Shown: positions 7,357 through 16,283 of the stretch, in pieces
Layout of the letters: every line of letters starts with the position of its first letter
Position numbering within the stretch: position 1 is the first letter of the stretch
Assembly (NCBI RefSeq): GCF_014648395.1
Contig: NZ_BMRA01000006.1
Coordinates: 33,069 to 97,068, forward strand
DNA: 64,000 nt
Origin: Micromonospora fulviviridis
GTDB taxonomy: Bacteria > Actinomycetota > Actinomycetes > Mycobacteriales > Micromonosporaceae
Direction: 5' to 3'
Made by a program: the position numbers and the translations under genes
Notes under the pieces: generated by a model
What the model was told of the DNA's origin: nothing
The model's database searches: none
Seen by the model: the letters and a program-made list of their open reading frames with translations, nothing else

Positions 7357-9942
7357 CTATCGCGTCACGTGCTCGTGGCTGCCGCCAAGGCGGCTTGTGG
7401 GGTGCTCCTGACCCGTCTGGACTCTGGACTTTGCCGCTGTTACGAACGGCGGCAGCCGCCGGGCCGCCTGCCGGGCGAGTACCGCGCACGCGATCCCAAA
7501 CGCGAGGGATGCGGCCAGCGCCGCCGACCGCGACCAGGGGCCGACGACCGGCATCACCTGCCAGTGGGTGAGGTAGATCCAGAGCGAGCTGGCGGCCAGT
7601 ACGGCGGCCGCCCGATTGATGGCCGGCCGGCTCGGCAGCCGCGGCACCCAGACCAGCAGGGCGAAGCCGGCGACGATGAACGCCTCGCGGAACGGTTCGC
7701 CGAACAGGCCCGGCACCGTGAGCGCCGCTGCGGCGGTGACGGCCACCCGCTGGGCGGTCCGGGCGGCGCGGGCCGCGGCCCAGCCGAGTGCGAAGAGCCA
7801 GCACACCACCAGGGCCGACGGGACGTAGCCGAACGTGGCGAGGCCGGGCAGGTCGTACCGGGTGACCAGGCCGAGGGCAGCGAGTGCCAGCGGCAGGCCG
7901 AACGGGTACCGCCGTTCGATCCGGTCCACGGCCGGCACGGCGATCAGCGCGGTCGTCGCCAGCACGATGTGGACCAGCGCCTCGATGAACCAGAACTGCC
8001 ACTCCGTGGCGCCGTCGTGCGGGCCGAGGACGCTGTTGAGGAGGAGCACGTTGGTCAGCGTGTAGTCGCCGGTGACCGCCCCGGCCAGGGCGATGAAGGC
8101 CACCGACGGCAGCGCGATCCGGCCGACCGCATGTACGCCGGCGCGTACCCGCTCCCGCCGGGCCGCGGTGGTGAGCTGGAACCGGGCGTAGTTGAACCCC
8201 GCTACGGCCAGCAGCAGGTGCGCCCCGCCCTTGACGGTGAAGACGGGAATGTGCGAACCGACGATGACCACGATCGCCAGTGCCCGCAGGGCCACGCTGG
8301 TCTCCAGCACGCGGCGCCGGGTCGGGCGGGCCGCCGCGGATCCGGCCAGCTCCCCGATCGGGGTGGTGTGCCAGTCCGCGGGCAGGTCGCCGAGGAGCTG
8401 TTCGAGGCGGACCGACATCTCGACGTACGACAGGGAATCGCCGCCCAGGTCGACGAAGCTCTGGTCGGCGCTGACCTCGGGCTGGTCGAGCAGGTCGGCA
8501 TAGAGCCGGCAGAGCTGCTCGGTCCCGACGCCGGGCGCGTCCACGGCGGAGACCGGTGGGGGAGCGGTGGCGAGGGCGCGGACCGCCGCCAGGTCCGGCT
8601 TGCCGTTGCCGAGCCGGGGCAGCTCGGCCAGCAGGTGCACCCGGACCACCCGGGCGGGCAGTCCCGCCGCGGCGGCGGCCAGGCGCCGTACCCGCTCGGG
8701 CCGGTGACCGTCGGCCGCGGCCACCACCAGCTCGCGATCCGTCCCGACGCAGTACGCCTCGACGCCCGCCACCCGGAGTCGATCCTCCACCCGTCGCGGA
8801 TCGACCCGCAGGCCGAAGATCTTCACGAACTCCGCGGTCCGCCCGACGATCTCGTAGAGCCCGTCCGACCCGCGCCGGGCCACATCTCCGGTGGGCAGTT
8901 CCTCGATTGTGCGCCCGAGCGCCAGGTCGCTCGACCGTTCTGCGTAGCCCAGCATCACGTTCGGCCCGGCGTAGATCAGCTCGCCAATGTCCGACTCGGG
9001 TCGGTCCGGCAGCGCGCGCAGCCGGAACGACCCACCCGGGATGGGCACACCGATCGCCTCCGGCCGGCGCTCGGCCAGCTCCGGCGGCAGGTACGCCATC
9101 CGGGCGGTGGCCTCGGTCTGGCCGTACATGACGAAGAACCGCCAGCCGTGGAGGAGGCCGAGGGCGGCGTACCGGGCCACCCGCTCCGGGGCGAGCCGGC
9201 CCCCGGCCTGGGTGACGTGACGCAGGTGGGGCAGGCGCATCCGGTCGAAGCCGACCCGGTCCAGCAGGTCGAAGGTGTACGGCACGCCGGCCAGGCTGGT
9301 GCCGCGCTCGGCCCGGAACAGCTCCCAGAAGCAGCGGTCGGTGACCGAGAGCCCGGTGAGGATGAGCGCCGCCCCGCGCAGCAGATGGCTGTTCACCACC
9401 GACAGGCCGTAGCAGTACTGCAGCGGCAGCGTGGTGGCCGCTCGGTCGGTGTCGCGGATGTCCAGGTACTCGGCGATCGCCTCCGCGTTGGCCTGGAGGT
9501 TCGCCGACGACAGCCGGACCAGCTTCGGGGAGCCGGTCGACCCGGAGGTGCTCAGCAGTAGCGCCAGGTCGGGGTGCAGCTCGTGCCCGGTGCCCGGGCG
9601 CCGCTCGTCGACCACCAGCTCCCCGTCGACGCGGTGGATCAGCACGTCCGGGTCGTACGCCCGGGCAATCTCGGTGACTGCGGCGTGGTCCCCTGGCACC
9701 AGCAGCAGGGGATGCCCGCCGGTCAGCGCCGCCAGGTACGCGACCAGCTCGTCGACCCGGTTCGCGCCGGCGAGCAGCACCAGCCGGCGGGTCGTGCCGA
9801 GCCGGGCGGCCAACTCGCTGACCCGCGCGGCGAGCTCGGCGTAGGTCAGCCGGCCGTCGGCGGTGATCACGGCCGGCCGGTCGCCGTGCCCCCTCAGGGC
9901 GCGGACGAACGGCGCCGGCCCGGTGTCGGGGAGGACGCGCAT
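7357..9942 (-). CDS. Adenylation–carrier–acyltransferase-3 fusion membrane protein (copy 1)
   Basis: The 861-residue protein has three parts. Residues about 20-440 are an AMP-forming adenylation domain with P-loop STSGSTGSPKLVRLS (131-145), YGQTEATARMAYLPPE, TGDVARRGSDGLYEIVGR and the catalytic lysine motif GNGKPDL. Residues about 465-530 are a carrier domain with phosphopantetheine site LGGDSLSY (Ser503). Residues about 545-830 form a polytopic acyltransferase-3 domain with the RX10H motif (RALAIVVIVGSH) and GGAHLLLAVAGF. There is no condensation or thioesterase domain. The predicted logic is to activate an acid, load it on the carrier, and hand it to an acceptor through the membrane domain; substrate and acceptor are unknown. 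ATG 9942 sits 10 bases from an iron box with no Shine-Dalgarno, so the mRNA may be leaderless. A paralogue lies at 13654-16257. Confidence 0.85.
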   Translation of the reverse strand: MRVLPDTGPAPFVRALRGHGDRPAVITADGRLTYAELAARVSELAARLGTTRRLVLLAGANRVDELVAYLAALTGGHPLLLVPGDHAAVTEIARAYDPDVLIHRVDGELVVDERRPGTGHELHPDLALLLSTSGSTGSPKLVRLSSANLQANAEAIAEYLDIRDTDRAATTLPLQYCYGLSVVNSHLLRGAALILTGLSVTDRCFWELFRAERGTSLAGVPYTFDLLDRVGFDRMRLPHLRHVTQAGGRLAPERVARYAALGLLHGWRFFVMYGQTEATARMAYLPPELAERRPEAIGVPIPGGSFRLRALPDRPESDIGELIYAGPNVMLGYAERSSDLALGRTIEELPTGDVARRGSDGLYEIVGRTAEFVKIFGLRVDPRRVEDRLRVAGVEAYCVGTDRELVVAAADGHRPERVRRLAAAAAGLPARVVRVHLLAELPRLGNGKPDLAAVRALATAPPPVSAVDAPGVGTEQLCRLYADLLDQPEVSADQSFVDLGGDSLSYVEMSVRLEQLLGDLPADWHTTPIGELAGSAAARPTRRRVLETSVALRALAIVVIVGSHIPVFTVKGGAHLLLAVAGFNYARFQLTTAARRERVRAGVHAVGRIALPSVAFIALAGAVTGDYTLTNVLLLNSVLGPHDGATEWQFWFIEALVHIVLATTALIAVPAVDRIERRYPFGLPLALAALGLVTRYDLPGLATFGYVPSALVVCWLFALGWAAARAARTAQRVAVTAAAALTVPGLFGEPFREAFIVAGFALLVWVPRLPSRPAINRAAAVLAASSLWIYLTHWQVMPVVGPWSRSAALAASLAFGIACAVLARQAARRLPPFVTAAKSRVQTGQEHPTSRLGGSHEHVTR

Positions 9943-9952
9943 GGGCGACAGA

Positions 9953-9971
9953 TTAGGGCAGCCTCACCTAA
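9953..9971 (-). promoter_or_regulatory. Iron box (IdeR/DmdR operator) upstream of fusion copy 1
   Basis: TTAGGGCAGCCTCACCTAA closely matches the 19-base IdeR/DmdR consensus TTAGGTTAGGCTAACCTAA, including both outer TTAGG/CCTAA arms. On the minus strand it overlaps a TAATCT -10-like hexamer 8-13 bases before the ATG. Repression by Fe(II)-bound regulator when iron is plentiful is the standard reading. Confidence 0.85.
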
Positions 9972-10033
9972 GAGAGAAGCAGGGGTGGCCTGCATCATCT
10001 TCTGGCTGCCGTGCGACGCTCCTCATCCACGAA

Positions 10034-11068
10034 TCAGCGTTGGGGGAATGAGCGGACGGGTGCGGGTACGCCGATTCCCACCTTGTCGCCCGGGTGAGGT
10101 ACGCGATCGCCGGGGACGCGCGCCACCAGGCGGCTGGTCTGGCCGACCAGTTCCAGGCGGACCATCGCGTCGGCGCCTTGGTAGGTCACCGACGAGACCG
10201 AGGCGGTGGTGTCGGACGGCTCGCCCAGGACGAGTTGCTCGGGTCGGACCATCACGAGTACGTCGCCGGTGGCCGGCTCGGCCAGGTCGAGCCGGCCCAG
10301 ACAGCAGGAGACGGTCCGGCCGACGGCCTGCCCGCTGAGGAGCATCGCGTCGCCCAGGAACCGGCCGACCGCGGGCGTGGCCGGTGCGCCGTACACGCCG
10401 GCCGGGCTGTCGACCTGGGCGAACCGGCCGTCGAACATGACGGCCACCTGGTCGGCGAACGACAGCGCCTCGGCCTGGTCGTGCGTCACGAGCACGGTGG
10501 TGGCGCCCCGCGCGGCGAGAGCGGCACGTGTGGCCTCGCGGGTTGCGGCGCGCAGCGCGGTGTCGAGCGATGAGAACGGCTCGTCGAGCAGGACCACGGA
10601 CGGTTCGCGGGCCAGGGCCCGGGCGAGTGCGACCCGCTGCTGTTGCCCGCCGGACAGCTCATCCGGCCGGCGGCGGGCCAAGCTCGGTGACAGGCCGACG
10701 AGCTCAAGCAACGGCTCGACCTGGGCCGCCCGGCGCCGTTCGGCCCGCGGCAGCCCGAAGGTGATATTGCCGGCCACGTCGAGGTGCGGGAACAGTGCGC
10801 CGTCCTGTCGGACGTAACCGATGCCGCGCCGCTCCGGAGCCACCAACGCCGGTCCGTCGGTGAGCACCTCGCCGCGTACCTCGATTCGCCCGCGGTCGGG
10901 CCGGATGAACCCGGCGATCGCCCGCAGCAGCGTGGTCTTGCCGCTGCCGGAGGGACCGAGCACCGCGGTAACGCTGCCCGCACGCACCTGCAGATCGACC
11001 TGGTCCAGTACCGGCGGGCCGCCATATCCGACGGTGAGCCCAGTGATGGAGATGCCGGCGCCGCTCAT
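10034..11068 (-). CDS. fbpC: Ferric iron ABC transporter ATPase
   Basis: This 344-residue ATPase has Walker A GPSGSGKTT, Q-loop VRQDGALFPHLDV, signature LSGGQQQRVALARALA, Walker B VVLLDEPFSSLD and switch His (LVTHDQAEAL). A C-terminal TOBE-type domain (VMVRPEQLVLG onward) follows, as in FbpC/PotA-type importers. It energises the FbpB permease to import ferric iron delivered by FbpA. The start overlaps the permease stop by 4 bases (ATGA), so the two are coupled. It ends 62 bases before the iron box of the next synthetase gene. Confidence 0.9.
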   Translation of the reverse strand: MSGAGISITGLTVGYGGPPVLDQVDLQVRAGSVTAVLGPSGSGKTTLLRAIAGFIRPDRGRIEVRGEVLTDGPALVAPERRGIGYVRQDGALFPHLDVAGNITFGLPRAERRRAAQVEPLLELVGLSPSLARRRPDELSGGQQQRVALARALAREPSVVLLDEPFSSLDTALRAATREATRAALAARGATTVLVTHDQAEALSFADQVAVMFDGRFAQVDSPAGVYGAPATPAVGRFLGDAMLLSGQAVGRTVSCCLGRLDLAEPATGDVLVMVRPEQLVLGEPSDTTASVSSVTYQGADAMVRLELVGQTSRLVARVPGDRVPHPGDKVGIGVPAPVRSFPQR

Positions 11069-12666
11069 CGCTGGTCCAGGATCTGCCGGCGCAGCAGGAT
11101 GGTGAGCGGGGCGGACAGGGCGATCATCGCCGCAGCGTACGGGGCGCTCGCCACGTAATCCAACTCGTCGCTGGCCGACCAGAACGCGGTGGCCAGCGTC
11201 TCGGTGCCGGTCGGGGCGAGGAGCAGGGTCGCGGTGAGTTCGGTCGACGTCGCGAGGAAGACCAGAACGAATCCGGTCAGCGCCGACGGCAACACCAGCG
11301 GAAGGACCACCCGGATGAGGGTACGGAGACCGGACAGCCCCAGCGAACGCGATGCTTCGAGGAGTTCGGGCGGAGCCGCGGCCAGGCCGGACCGCCAGGC
11401 GACCATGGCGCGGGGCATGAAGAGCACCGTGTAGGCCAGCACTGCGAGTGCGGCGGTCTGGTAGACCGGACGGGCCCACTGCACCGCCAGCGTCACCAGC
11501 GCCAGCCCGATCACCACCCCGGGAAGCGCGCTCGCAAGGTAGGTCACCCGCTCCAGCGCGGTCGCCAGTCGAGACGGGTGCCGATGCAGCAGCCACGCAG
11601 CGGGCAGTGCGGCGACCGACGCCGCCAGGCCCGCCAGCACCGCAAGGCCGACGGTCGAACCCGTCGCCGCGAGCAGCGGGCCGACGACCACCGCGCCGGA
11701 CGTCATCGCCCGCACCAGCCAACGCAGAACCAACACCAGCGGAACCAGCAGCGCCAGGCCGACCAGCGCGGCGAGTGCAGCGGACGCGGGGATGGTCCAC
11801 GCGCCCAGGCGGTACGCGACCGGACGCTGCCGGGCGCCGGAGCCCATCCGGGCGATCCGCGCGCGGCCGCGCAGCGGCACCTCGAGGGCCAGCAGGCCGA
11901 TGCAGAGCACCACCAGGACTGCGGCCAGCAGACTGCCGGCGGCGTTGCTGAACCCGACCGCGAACTGCTGGAGGATCGCCGTGGTGAAGGTGGGAAACCG
12001 CATCATCTGCAGGACGCCGAACTCGGCCAGCAGGTGCAGGGCTACCAGCAACGCGCCGCCGGTGATGGCCGGCCGCAACTGCGGCATCGCCACCCGCAGT
12101 ACCGCTCCCAGACCGGATGAGCCGAGCGACCGTGCGGCGTCCAGGTGCCCCTGGTCGAGCGCCCGCAGCAAAGCCGCGGCCGGCAGGAAGACGAACGGAT
12201 AGTAGGCCAGGGCGGTGATGAACACCGCGCCGGCGAGCCCCTGGACCTCCGGCAGCACCGACGTCCAGGCGTAGCTGCTGACGAACGCCGGAATCGCGAG
12301 CGGTGCCAGGAGCAACGTGCGCCACGTGCCGGCGCCCGGCAGTGTCGTTCGTTCCACCAGCCAGGCCGCCCCACAGCCCAGCAGCACGGTGATCGGAACG
12401 GTGAGCAGGACCAGGAGCATGGTGTTGCCGAGCAGTTCGGCCGTCCTCGGCCGCAGCAGCAGCCTCGACGCCTCGTCGCCACTGGCAGAAGCCTGACCGA
12501 TCACGACCAGGACGGGCAGGACCATCACGGCCGCGACCAGCACCGCGGCTGCCACGACGAGCCACGGCATCCGGGTGGACCGGCGGGCGCGTACCACTGG
12601 CCGGGGCGTTACCGGTTCGTCGTATGCGGCGGCGGGCGACTCGCGAAGGTCAGATGATGCCGACAT
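11065..12666 (-). CDS. fbpB: Ferric iron ABC transporter permease (fused two-half)
   Basis: The 533-residue protein is a tandem duplication of the BPD_transp_1 membrane unit, as in FbpB/SfuB. There are about twelve hydrophobic segments and two EAA-loop regions (LDAARSLGSSGLGAVLRVAMP and LLEASRSLGLSGLRTLIRVVLP) where the ATPase docks. The short cytoplasmic N-terminus ends in RRSTRMPW before the first helix. Its start lies within the end of the binding-protein gene (17-base overlap), and its stop overlaps the ATPase start. It is part of the operon driven from the iron box at 16259-16277. Confidence 0.9.
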   Translation of the reverse strand: MSASSDLRESPAAAYDEPVTPRPVVRARRSTRMPWLVVAAAVLVAAVMVLPVLVVIGQASASGDEASRLLLRPRTAELLGNTMLLVLLTVPITVLLGCGAAWLVERTTLPGAGTWRTLLLAPLAIPAFVSSYAWTSVLPEVQGLAGAVFITALAYYPFVFLPAAALLRALDQGHLDAARSLGSSGLGAVLRVAMPQLRPAITGGALLVALHLLAEFGVLQMMRFPTFTTAILQQFAVGFSNAAGSLLAAVLVVLCIGLLALEVPLRGRARIARMGSGARQRPVAYRLGAWTIPASAALAALVGLALLVPLVLVLRWLVRAMTSGAVVVGPLLAATGSTVGLAVLAGLAASVAALPAAWLLHRHPSRLATALERVTYLASALPGVVIGLALVTLAVQWARPVYQTAALAVLAYTVLFMPRAMVAWRSGLAAAPPELLEASRSLGLSGLRTLIRVVLPLVLPSALTGFVLVFLATSTELTATLLLAPTGTETLATAFWSASDELDYVASAPYAAAMIALSAPLTILLRRQILDQR

Positions 12667-13675
12667 CTGTCATCAACTCAGTCACCTTGTCGGAGTTCAG
12701 CGTGAAGGGGTCCACCGGCGGCGCCTGCAGGCTGTTCAACGGCGGCAGCGCGGGCGCCGAGGCGACACCGCTGCCCACGGCGTACTCCATCGACTGGGAG
12801 TCGACCAACACCTGCTGCCCGGCCTTGCTGGTGATGAACGTCAGGAACTTGTGGGCCTCGGTCGGCTTCTTCGTCCGGGCCAGTACAGCACCTCCGGACA
12901 GCGACACGAACGCGCCGGGATCCTGGTTGCGGAAGTAGTGCAGGGCCGTGTTCCCGCTGCCTTCCTTGGTGCCAGCCTGGTCTCGGTACCAGTAGTAGTG
13001 GTAGATCACGCCGCACTCGATCTCACCGGCGTTGACCGACTTCATCGTGGCGATGTTGTTCTGCAGCACTCGGGCGTTGGACTTCAGGCCGTCCAGCCAG
13101 TCAGTGGTCTTCTGCTCGCCCTGACCGGCGAGCATGCCCGCGACGATGGCCTGGAAGTCGGCACCACCCGGAGCGCACCCCCAGCGGTCCTTCCACTGCG
13201 GCGCGGCGAGATCCATCAGCGACTTCGGCAGGACGGACTTGTCGAGCTTGGCGGTGTTGTAGACCAGCACGGTGGACCGGGCGGCGATTGAGGTCCACGA
13301 CTTCGACGACGGGGTCAGGTGGGCCGGCACCTGCCGGCGGGTCGCCTCGTTCAGCGGGGCGAGCAACTTGTTCCGCTCGACCAGCGTCATCGCCGGACTG
13401 TTCTCGGTGAGGAACACGTCGGCGGGCGACGCGGAGCCCTCGGCCACGATCTGGTGACCCATTGAGGCGTCGGAGCCCTTGCGGACCTGCACCTTGATAC
13501 CGGTCGCCGAGGTGAACGCCTCGGCCCACGCTTTGGTGAGGTTCTCGTGCTGCGCGGAGTAGACCTGCAGCGAATCGGGGTCGGCCTTGTACCCGTCCTC
13601 GGATTTCGACCCGCACCCCACCAGGCCCGCTGCCCCGAGGGCCCCCAGGCCGGTCAGGAACGTGCGTCGACGCAT
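12650..13675 (-). CDS. fbpA: Ferric iron-binding lipoprotein (substrate-binding protein)
   Basis: This 341-residue protein starts MRRRTFLTGLGALGAAGLVG and has the lipobox LVGC, so it is anchored outside the membrane; the paired Arg also allow Tat export. The fold is the FbpA/SfuA type: LQVYSAQHENLTKAWAEAF, GIKVQVRKGSDASMGHQI, ASPADVFLTENSPAM and the tyrosine-rich ferric site YHYYWYRDQ at about 222-229. Such proteins bind naked Fe(III) or small ferric chelates, which matters because no siderophore receptor is seen. ATG 13675 lies inside the end of the upstream synthetase gene (22-base overlap), showing coupling. Confidence 0.9.
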   Translation of the reverse strand: MRRRTFLTGLGALGAAGLVGCGSKSEDGYKADPDSLQVYSAQHENLTKAWAEAFTSATGIKVQVRKGSDASMGHQIVAEGSASPADVFLTENSPAMTLVERNKLLAPLNEATRRQVPAHLTPSSKSWTSIAARSTVLVYNTAKLDKSVLPKSLMDLAAPQWKDRWGCAPGGADFQAIVAGMLAGQGEQKTTDWLDGLKSNARVLQNNIATMKSVNAGEIECGVIYHYYWYRDQAGTKEGSGNTALHYFRNQDPGAFVSLSGGAVLARTKKPTEAHKFLTFITSKAGQQVLVDSQSMEYAVGSGVASAPALPPLNSLQAPPVDPFTLNSDKVTELMTDVGII

Positions 13676-16257
13676 GTCATGTCCTCTCTCACGAGTTGCT
13701 TCGCTGTCACGTGACGACGGATGGCTGCGACCGCGGGCAGAGGCGACAGCCGCCGGCGCAGGACGTAGTTGCCGACCGCACAGAACCCCAGGCCGGCGGC
13801 GATCGCGGCCACGAACTTGATGATCGGAGAGCCGAAGAACGCGAACACCTGGAACTGCACGAGGTAGATGTGCAGCGAGGCGGCGCCCAGTGCGCCAAGC
13901 GGACGGACGAGCAGCCGCGGCACCGGTAGCGCGGGCACGAGCGCCAGCGCGGTGAGCCCGGCCATGATTGTCAGGTTGCGTGCGGGGTCCCCGGCGAAGA
14001 AGCCGAAGGCGGCGCCTGCGGCGACCGCCACCGTGACCAGCCGGCGCCTCCGGCTGTCGGCCGCCGCCATCGCGACCCCCGCCGCGAACAGCCATGCCAC
14101 CGTGCCTGGCAGACCACGCAGCGGACCGTCGTACAACGCGAGCACCAGATAGCGCGGCACCAGCAGCACGGCCAGGGCGATCATCGCGGTGCGCCAGGCG
14201 TCGGCGGCGTATGCGGCCCGCAGCCACGGAACAGCCAGCAATGCGCCTGCGGCGACTATGATCACCAAATAGGCCTCGACGAACCAAAAGTCGTTGATGT
14301 CCTGCGGCCGGGCGAGCCAGTGCACCAGCGCGACGTTTGACCAGTGGACCGTTCCGAACCCGAACAGCATCAGCGCCGCGACGGTCACCGCCGGGAGGAC
14401 GACCCCGACCGCGATCCGGGCGGTTCGCCGTACGCGCTCCGCCGTCGACGGCGAGGCGAGTACGTACCTGGCGAAAAGGAAACCCGCGACCGCGAGCAGG
14501 ATGTGCGCTCCGCCGGGCAGCCGGTACAACCCGACATGACTGCCACAGATCGTCACCACAGCTACGCCGCGTAGGACGACGGTCATCTCCACCCGCCGCG
14601 CCAGCGGACGCCGCCACCGGGAACGCGGCAGCTCGTCGGCGAGCGCGATCAGGTCGCGCACCGGGCGGTGGTGCCAGTCGGACGGCAGGTCGCCGAGCAG
14701 ACGCGTCAGGCCGACGGACGCCACGACGTGGCTGAAGGAGTCCCCGCCGAGCTCGACGAACGACCGATCGGGGTCGACGCCACCGCGGCCGACAAGCGGC
14801 TCCAGTACGGCGACCACCGCCGCGGCGGTCTCTGCCTTCCGGCCGGGGGTCTCCGTGACGTGCAGCTCGGCGCTGCGCCGGCGGTTGATTTTGCCGTTGG
14901 GCAGCAGCGGGAGGTCGTCGACCGCGCGGGCCGAGATTACCGACCGGCTGAGACCGGAGACCTGGGCGGCCTGGTCGCGAACCTGCTCGGGGGATTGCTC
15001 GCAGCGCCGGTAGGTGACCTGAAGCTGGTCGTCGCGGCCGGTGACGCAGGACTGCAGGCCCTGGCCGCGCAGGGAGCGCTCGACCTGACCGAGGTCGATC
15101 CGGATTCCCATGATCTTTACGAAGTCGGACCGCCGTCCGACAATCCGGACCAGTCCGTCCGCGTCGATCCGCGCCAGGTCGCCGGTCCGAAGCTCGGTGT
15201 GCATCCGACCCAGGGCCAGGTCGTCGGGCTGCTCGGCGTACCCGAGCATGACGCCTGGACCCGTGAACACGAGCTCGCCGACCGGGCCGTCGGGTGAACC
15301 CACCGCGTCGTCGATTCCGGTCGGGTCGAGCCGGAACGCCGACCCGGCGATCGGCCATCCCACCGCGTCGGGGTATCGCTCCGATAGCTCGGGTGGCAGC
15401 ACGGCCATCCGTGCGGTGGCCTCGGTCTGGCCGTACATCACGGCCATGCCCCAGCCGGCCGCGCGGCCGCGAGCGGCGAGCTCTCGCACCCGCGCCGGCG
15501 GCAACGCGCCGCCGGCCTGGGCGACCAGCCGGAGCGAAGGCAGGTGATCGAGCACACCCTGGACGTCGAGCAGATCCACCACGTGCGGAGTGGCGGCGAC
15601 TACGGTCACCTGGTCGCGGCGTAGATCATCGGCGAAGCCGGGGTCGGTCACCGAACCGGGCCGCAGCACTGTGGTGGCACCGGCTCGGAGTTGGGCATGC
15701 AGCACCGACAGCCCGAAGCAGTAATGCAGCGGTAGCGAGGTGACCGCACGGTCGGTGGGCGTGATCGACAGCGCGGCCGCGATCGCCTCGGCGTTGCTGA
15801 GCATGTTGCGGTGGCTGAGCCGAACCAACTTGGGTGACCCGGTGCTGCCCGACGTGCTGAGCAGCAGCGCCAGATCCGGATGCAGGAGGTGCCGCGGTTC
15901 ATCGGTGTCACTGCCCGGCGTTGCGGTGGCGAAGGTGCCATTCGGTTGGAGCCACAGGTCGGGCTGGTAGACGGCCGTGATCGACCGGTGCTCGGGCGGG
16001 GTGATCAGTGCCACGTGCCCGGCGGACATCACCGCCAGATAGGCGAGCACCAGCTCGCGATGTGGGGCCAGGGGCACGTGCACGAGCCGCCGACCAGCCT
16101 GCGCTGACGGCAGGCTGGCCGCGAGCACGGCCACCCGATCGGCCAGCTCCCCGTAACTGAGATGGCCGGCCGAGTCGATCAGGGCAGGGTGATGCGTGTC
16201 GGCCGTGTCAGAAACTGGGACGGCGGCGCGCACCCGCCGGGGATCCAGCAGAGACAC
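13654..16257 (-). CDS. Adenylation–carrier–acyltransferase-3 fusion membrane protein (copy 2)
   Basis: The 867-residue paralogue of the protein at 7357-9942 has the same order. The adenylation domain has P-loop STSGSTGSPKLVRLS at about 134-148, YGQTEATARMAVLPPE, TGDLARIDADGLVRIVGR and NGKINRR. The carrier site is LGGDSFSH (Ser507). A C-terminal acyltransferase-3 membrane domain carries RX10H (RGVAVVTICGSH) and GGAHILLAVAGF. GTG 16257 is preferred because it aligns with the start of copy 1; a TTG at 16281 would put the iron box inside the coding region. It is the first gene of a tightly overlapping operon with fbpA, fbpB and fbpC. The two copies have diverged along their length, which suggests different substrates or sequential steps. 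Confidence 0.85.
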   Translation of the reverse strand: MSLLDPRRVRAAVPVSDTADTHHPALIDSAGHLSYGELADRVAVLAASLPSAQAGRRLVHVPLAPHRELVLAYLAVMSAGHVALITPPEHRSITAVYQPDLWLQPNGTFATATPGSDTDEPRHLLHPDLALLLSTSGSTGSPKLVRLSHRNMLSNAEAIAAALSITPTDRAVTSLPLHYCFGLSVLHAQLRAGATTVLRPGSVTDPGFADDLRRDQVTVVAATPHVVDLLDVQGVLDHLPSLRLVAQAGGALPPARVRELAARGRAAGWGMAVMYGQTEATARMAVLPPELSERYPDAVGWPIAGSAFRLDPTGIDDAVGSPDGPVGELVFTGPGVMLGYAEQPDDLALGRMHTELRTGDLARIDADGLVRIVGRRSDFVKIMGIRIDLGQVERSLRGQGLQSCVTGRDDQLQVTYRRCEQSPEQVRDQAAQVSGLSRSVISARAVDDLPLLPNGKINRRRSAELHVTETPGRKAETAAAVVAVLEPLVGRGGVDPDRSFVELGGDSFSHVVASVGLTRLLGDLPSDWHHRPVRDLIALADELPRSRWRRPLARRVEMTVVLRGVAVVTICGSHVGLYRLPGGAHILLAVAGFLFARYVLASPSTAERVRRTARIAVGVVLPAVTVAALMLFGFGTVHWSNVALVHWLARPQDINDFWFVEAYLVIIVAAGALLAVPWLRAAYAADAWRTAMIALAVLLVPRYLVLALYDGPLRGLPGTVAWLFAAGVAMAAADSRRRRLVTVAVAAGAAFGFFAGDPARNLTIMAGLTALALVPALPVPRLLVRPLGALGAASLHIYLVQFQVFAFFGSPIIKFVAAIAAGLGFCAVGNYVLRRRLSPLPAVAAIRRHVTAKQLVREDMTCVDARS

Positions 16258-16258
16258 G

Positions 16259-16277
16259 GTAGGTGAGGCTAACCTAA
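16259..16277. promoter_or_regulatory. Iron box between divergent synthetase and PPTase genes
   Basis: GTAGGTGAGGCTAACCTAA matches 17 of 19 bases of the IdeR/DmdR consensus. It fills almost all of the 26 bases between the GTG of the synthetase (16257, minus) and the GTG of the phosphopantetheinyl transferase (16284, plus). TAGCCT on the minus strand and TAACCT on the plus strand each stand 9-14 bases before their start codon, so the palindrome may hold both -10 elements. Confidence 0.85.
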
Positions 16278-16283
16278 TCAATC

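Noticed and set aside
7312..9561. Long open frame of about 750 codons on the plus strand, opposite synthetase copy 1
   Set aside because: Gln/Arg/Gly/Pro-rich with no motifs. It is a GC-bias shadow of the well-supported minus-strand gene.
7357..9942. D-alanylation (dlt) system
   Set aside because: The membrane domain is acyltransferase-3 (RX10H) and not the MBOAT DltB, the domains are fused and no DltD is present. The resemblance is only in logic.
16257..16281. TTG 16281 as start of synthetase copy 2
   Set aside because: It would place the iron box inside the coding region and add residues absent from the paralogue. GTG 16257 aligns with the start of copy 1.
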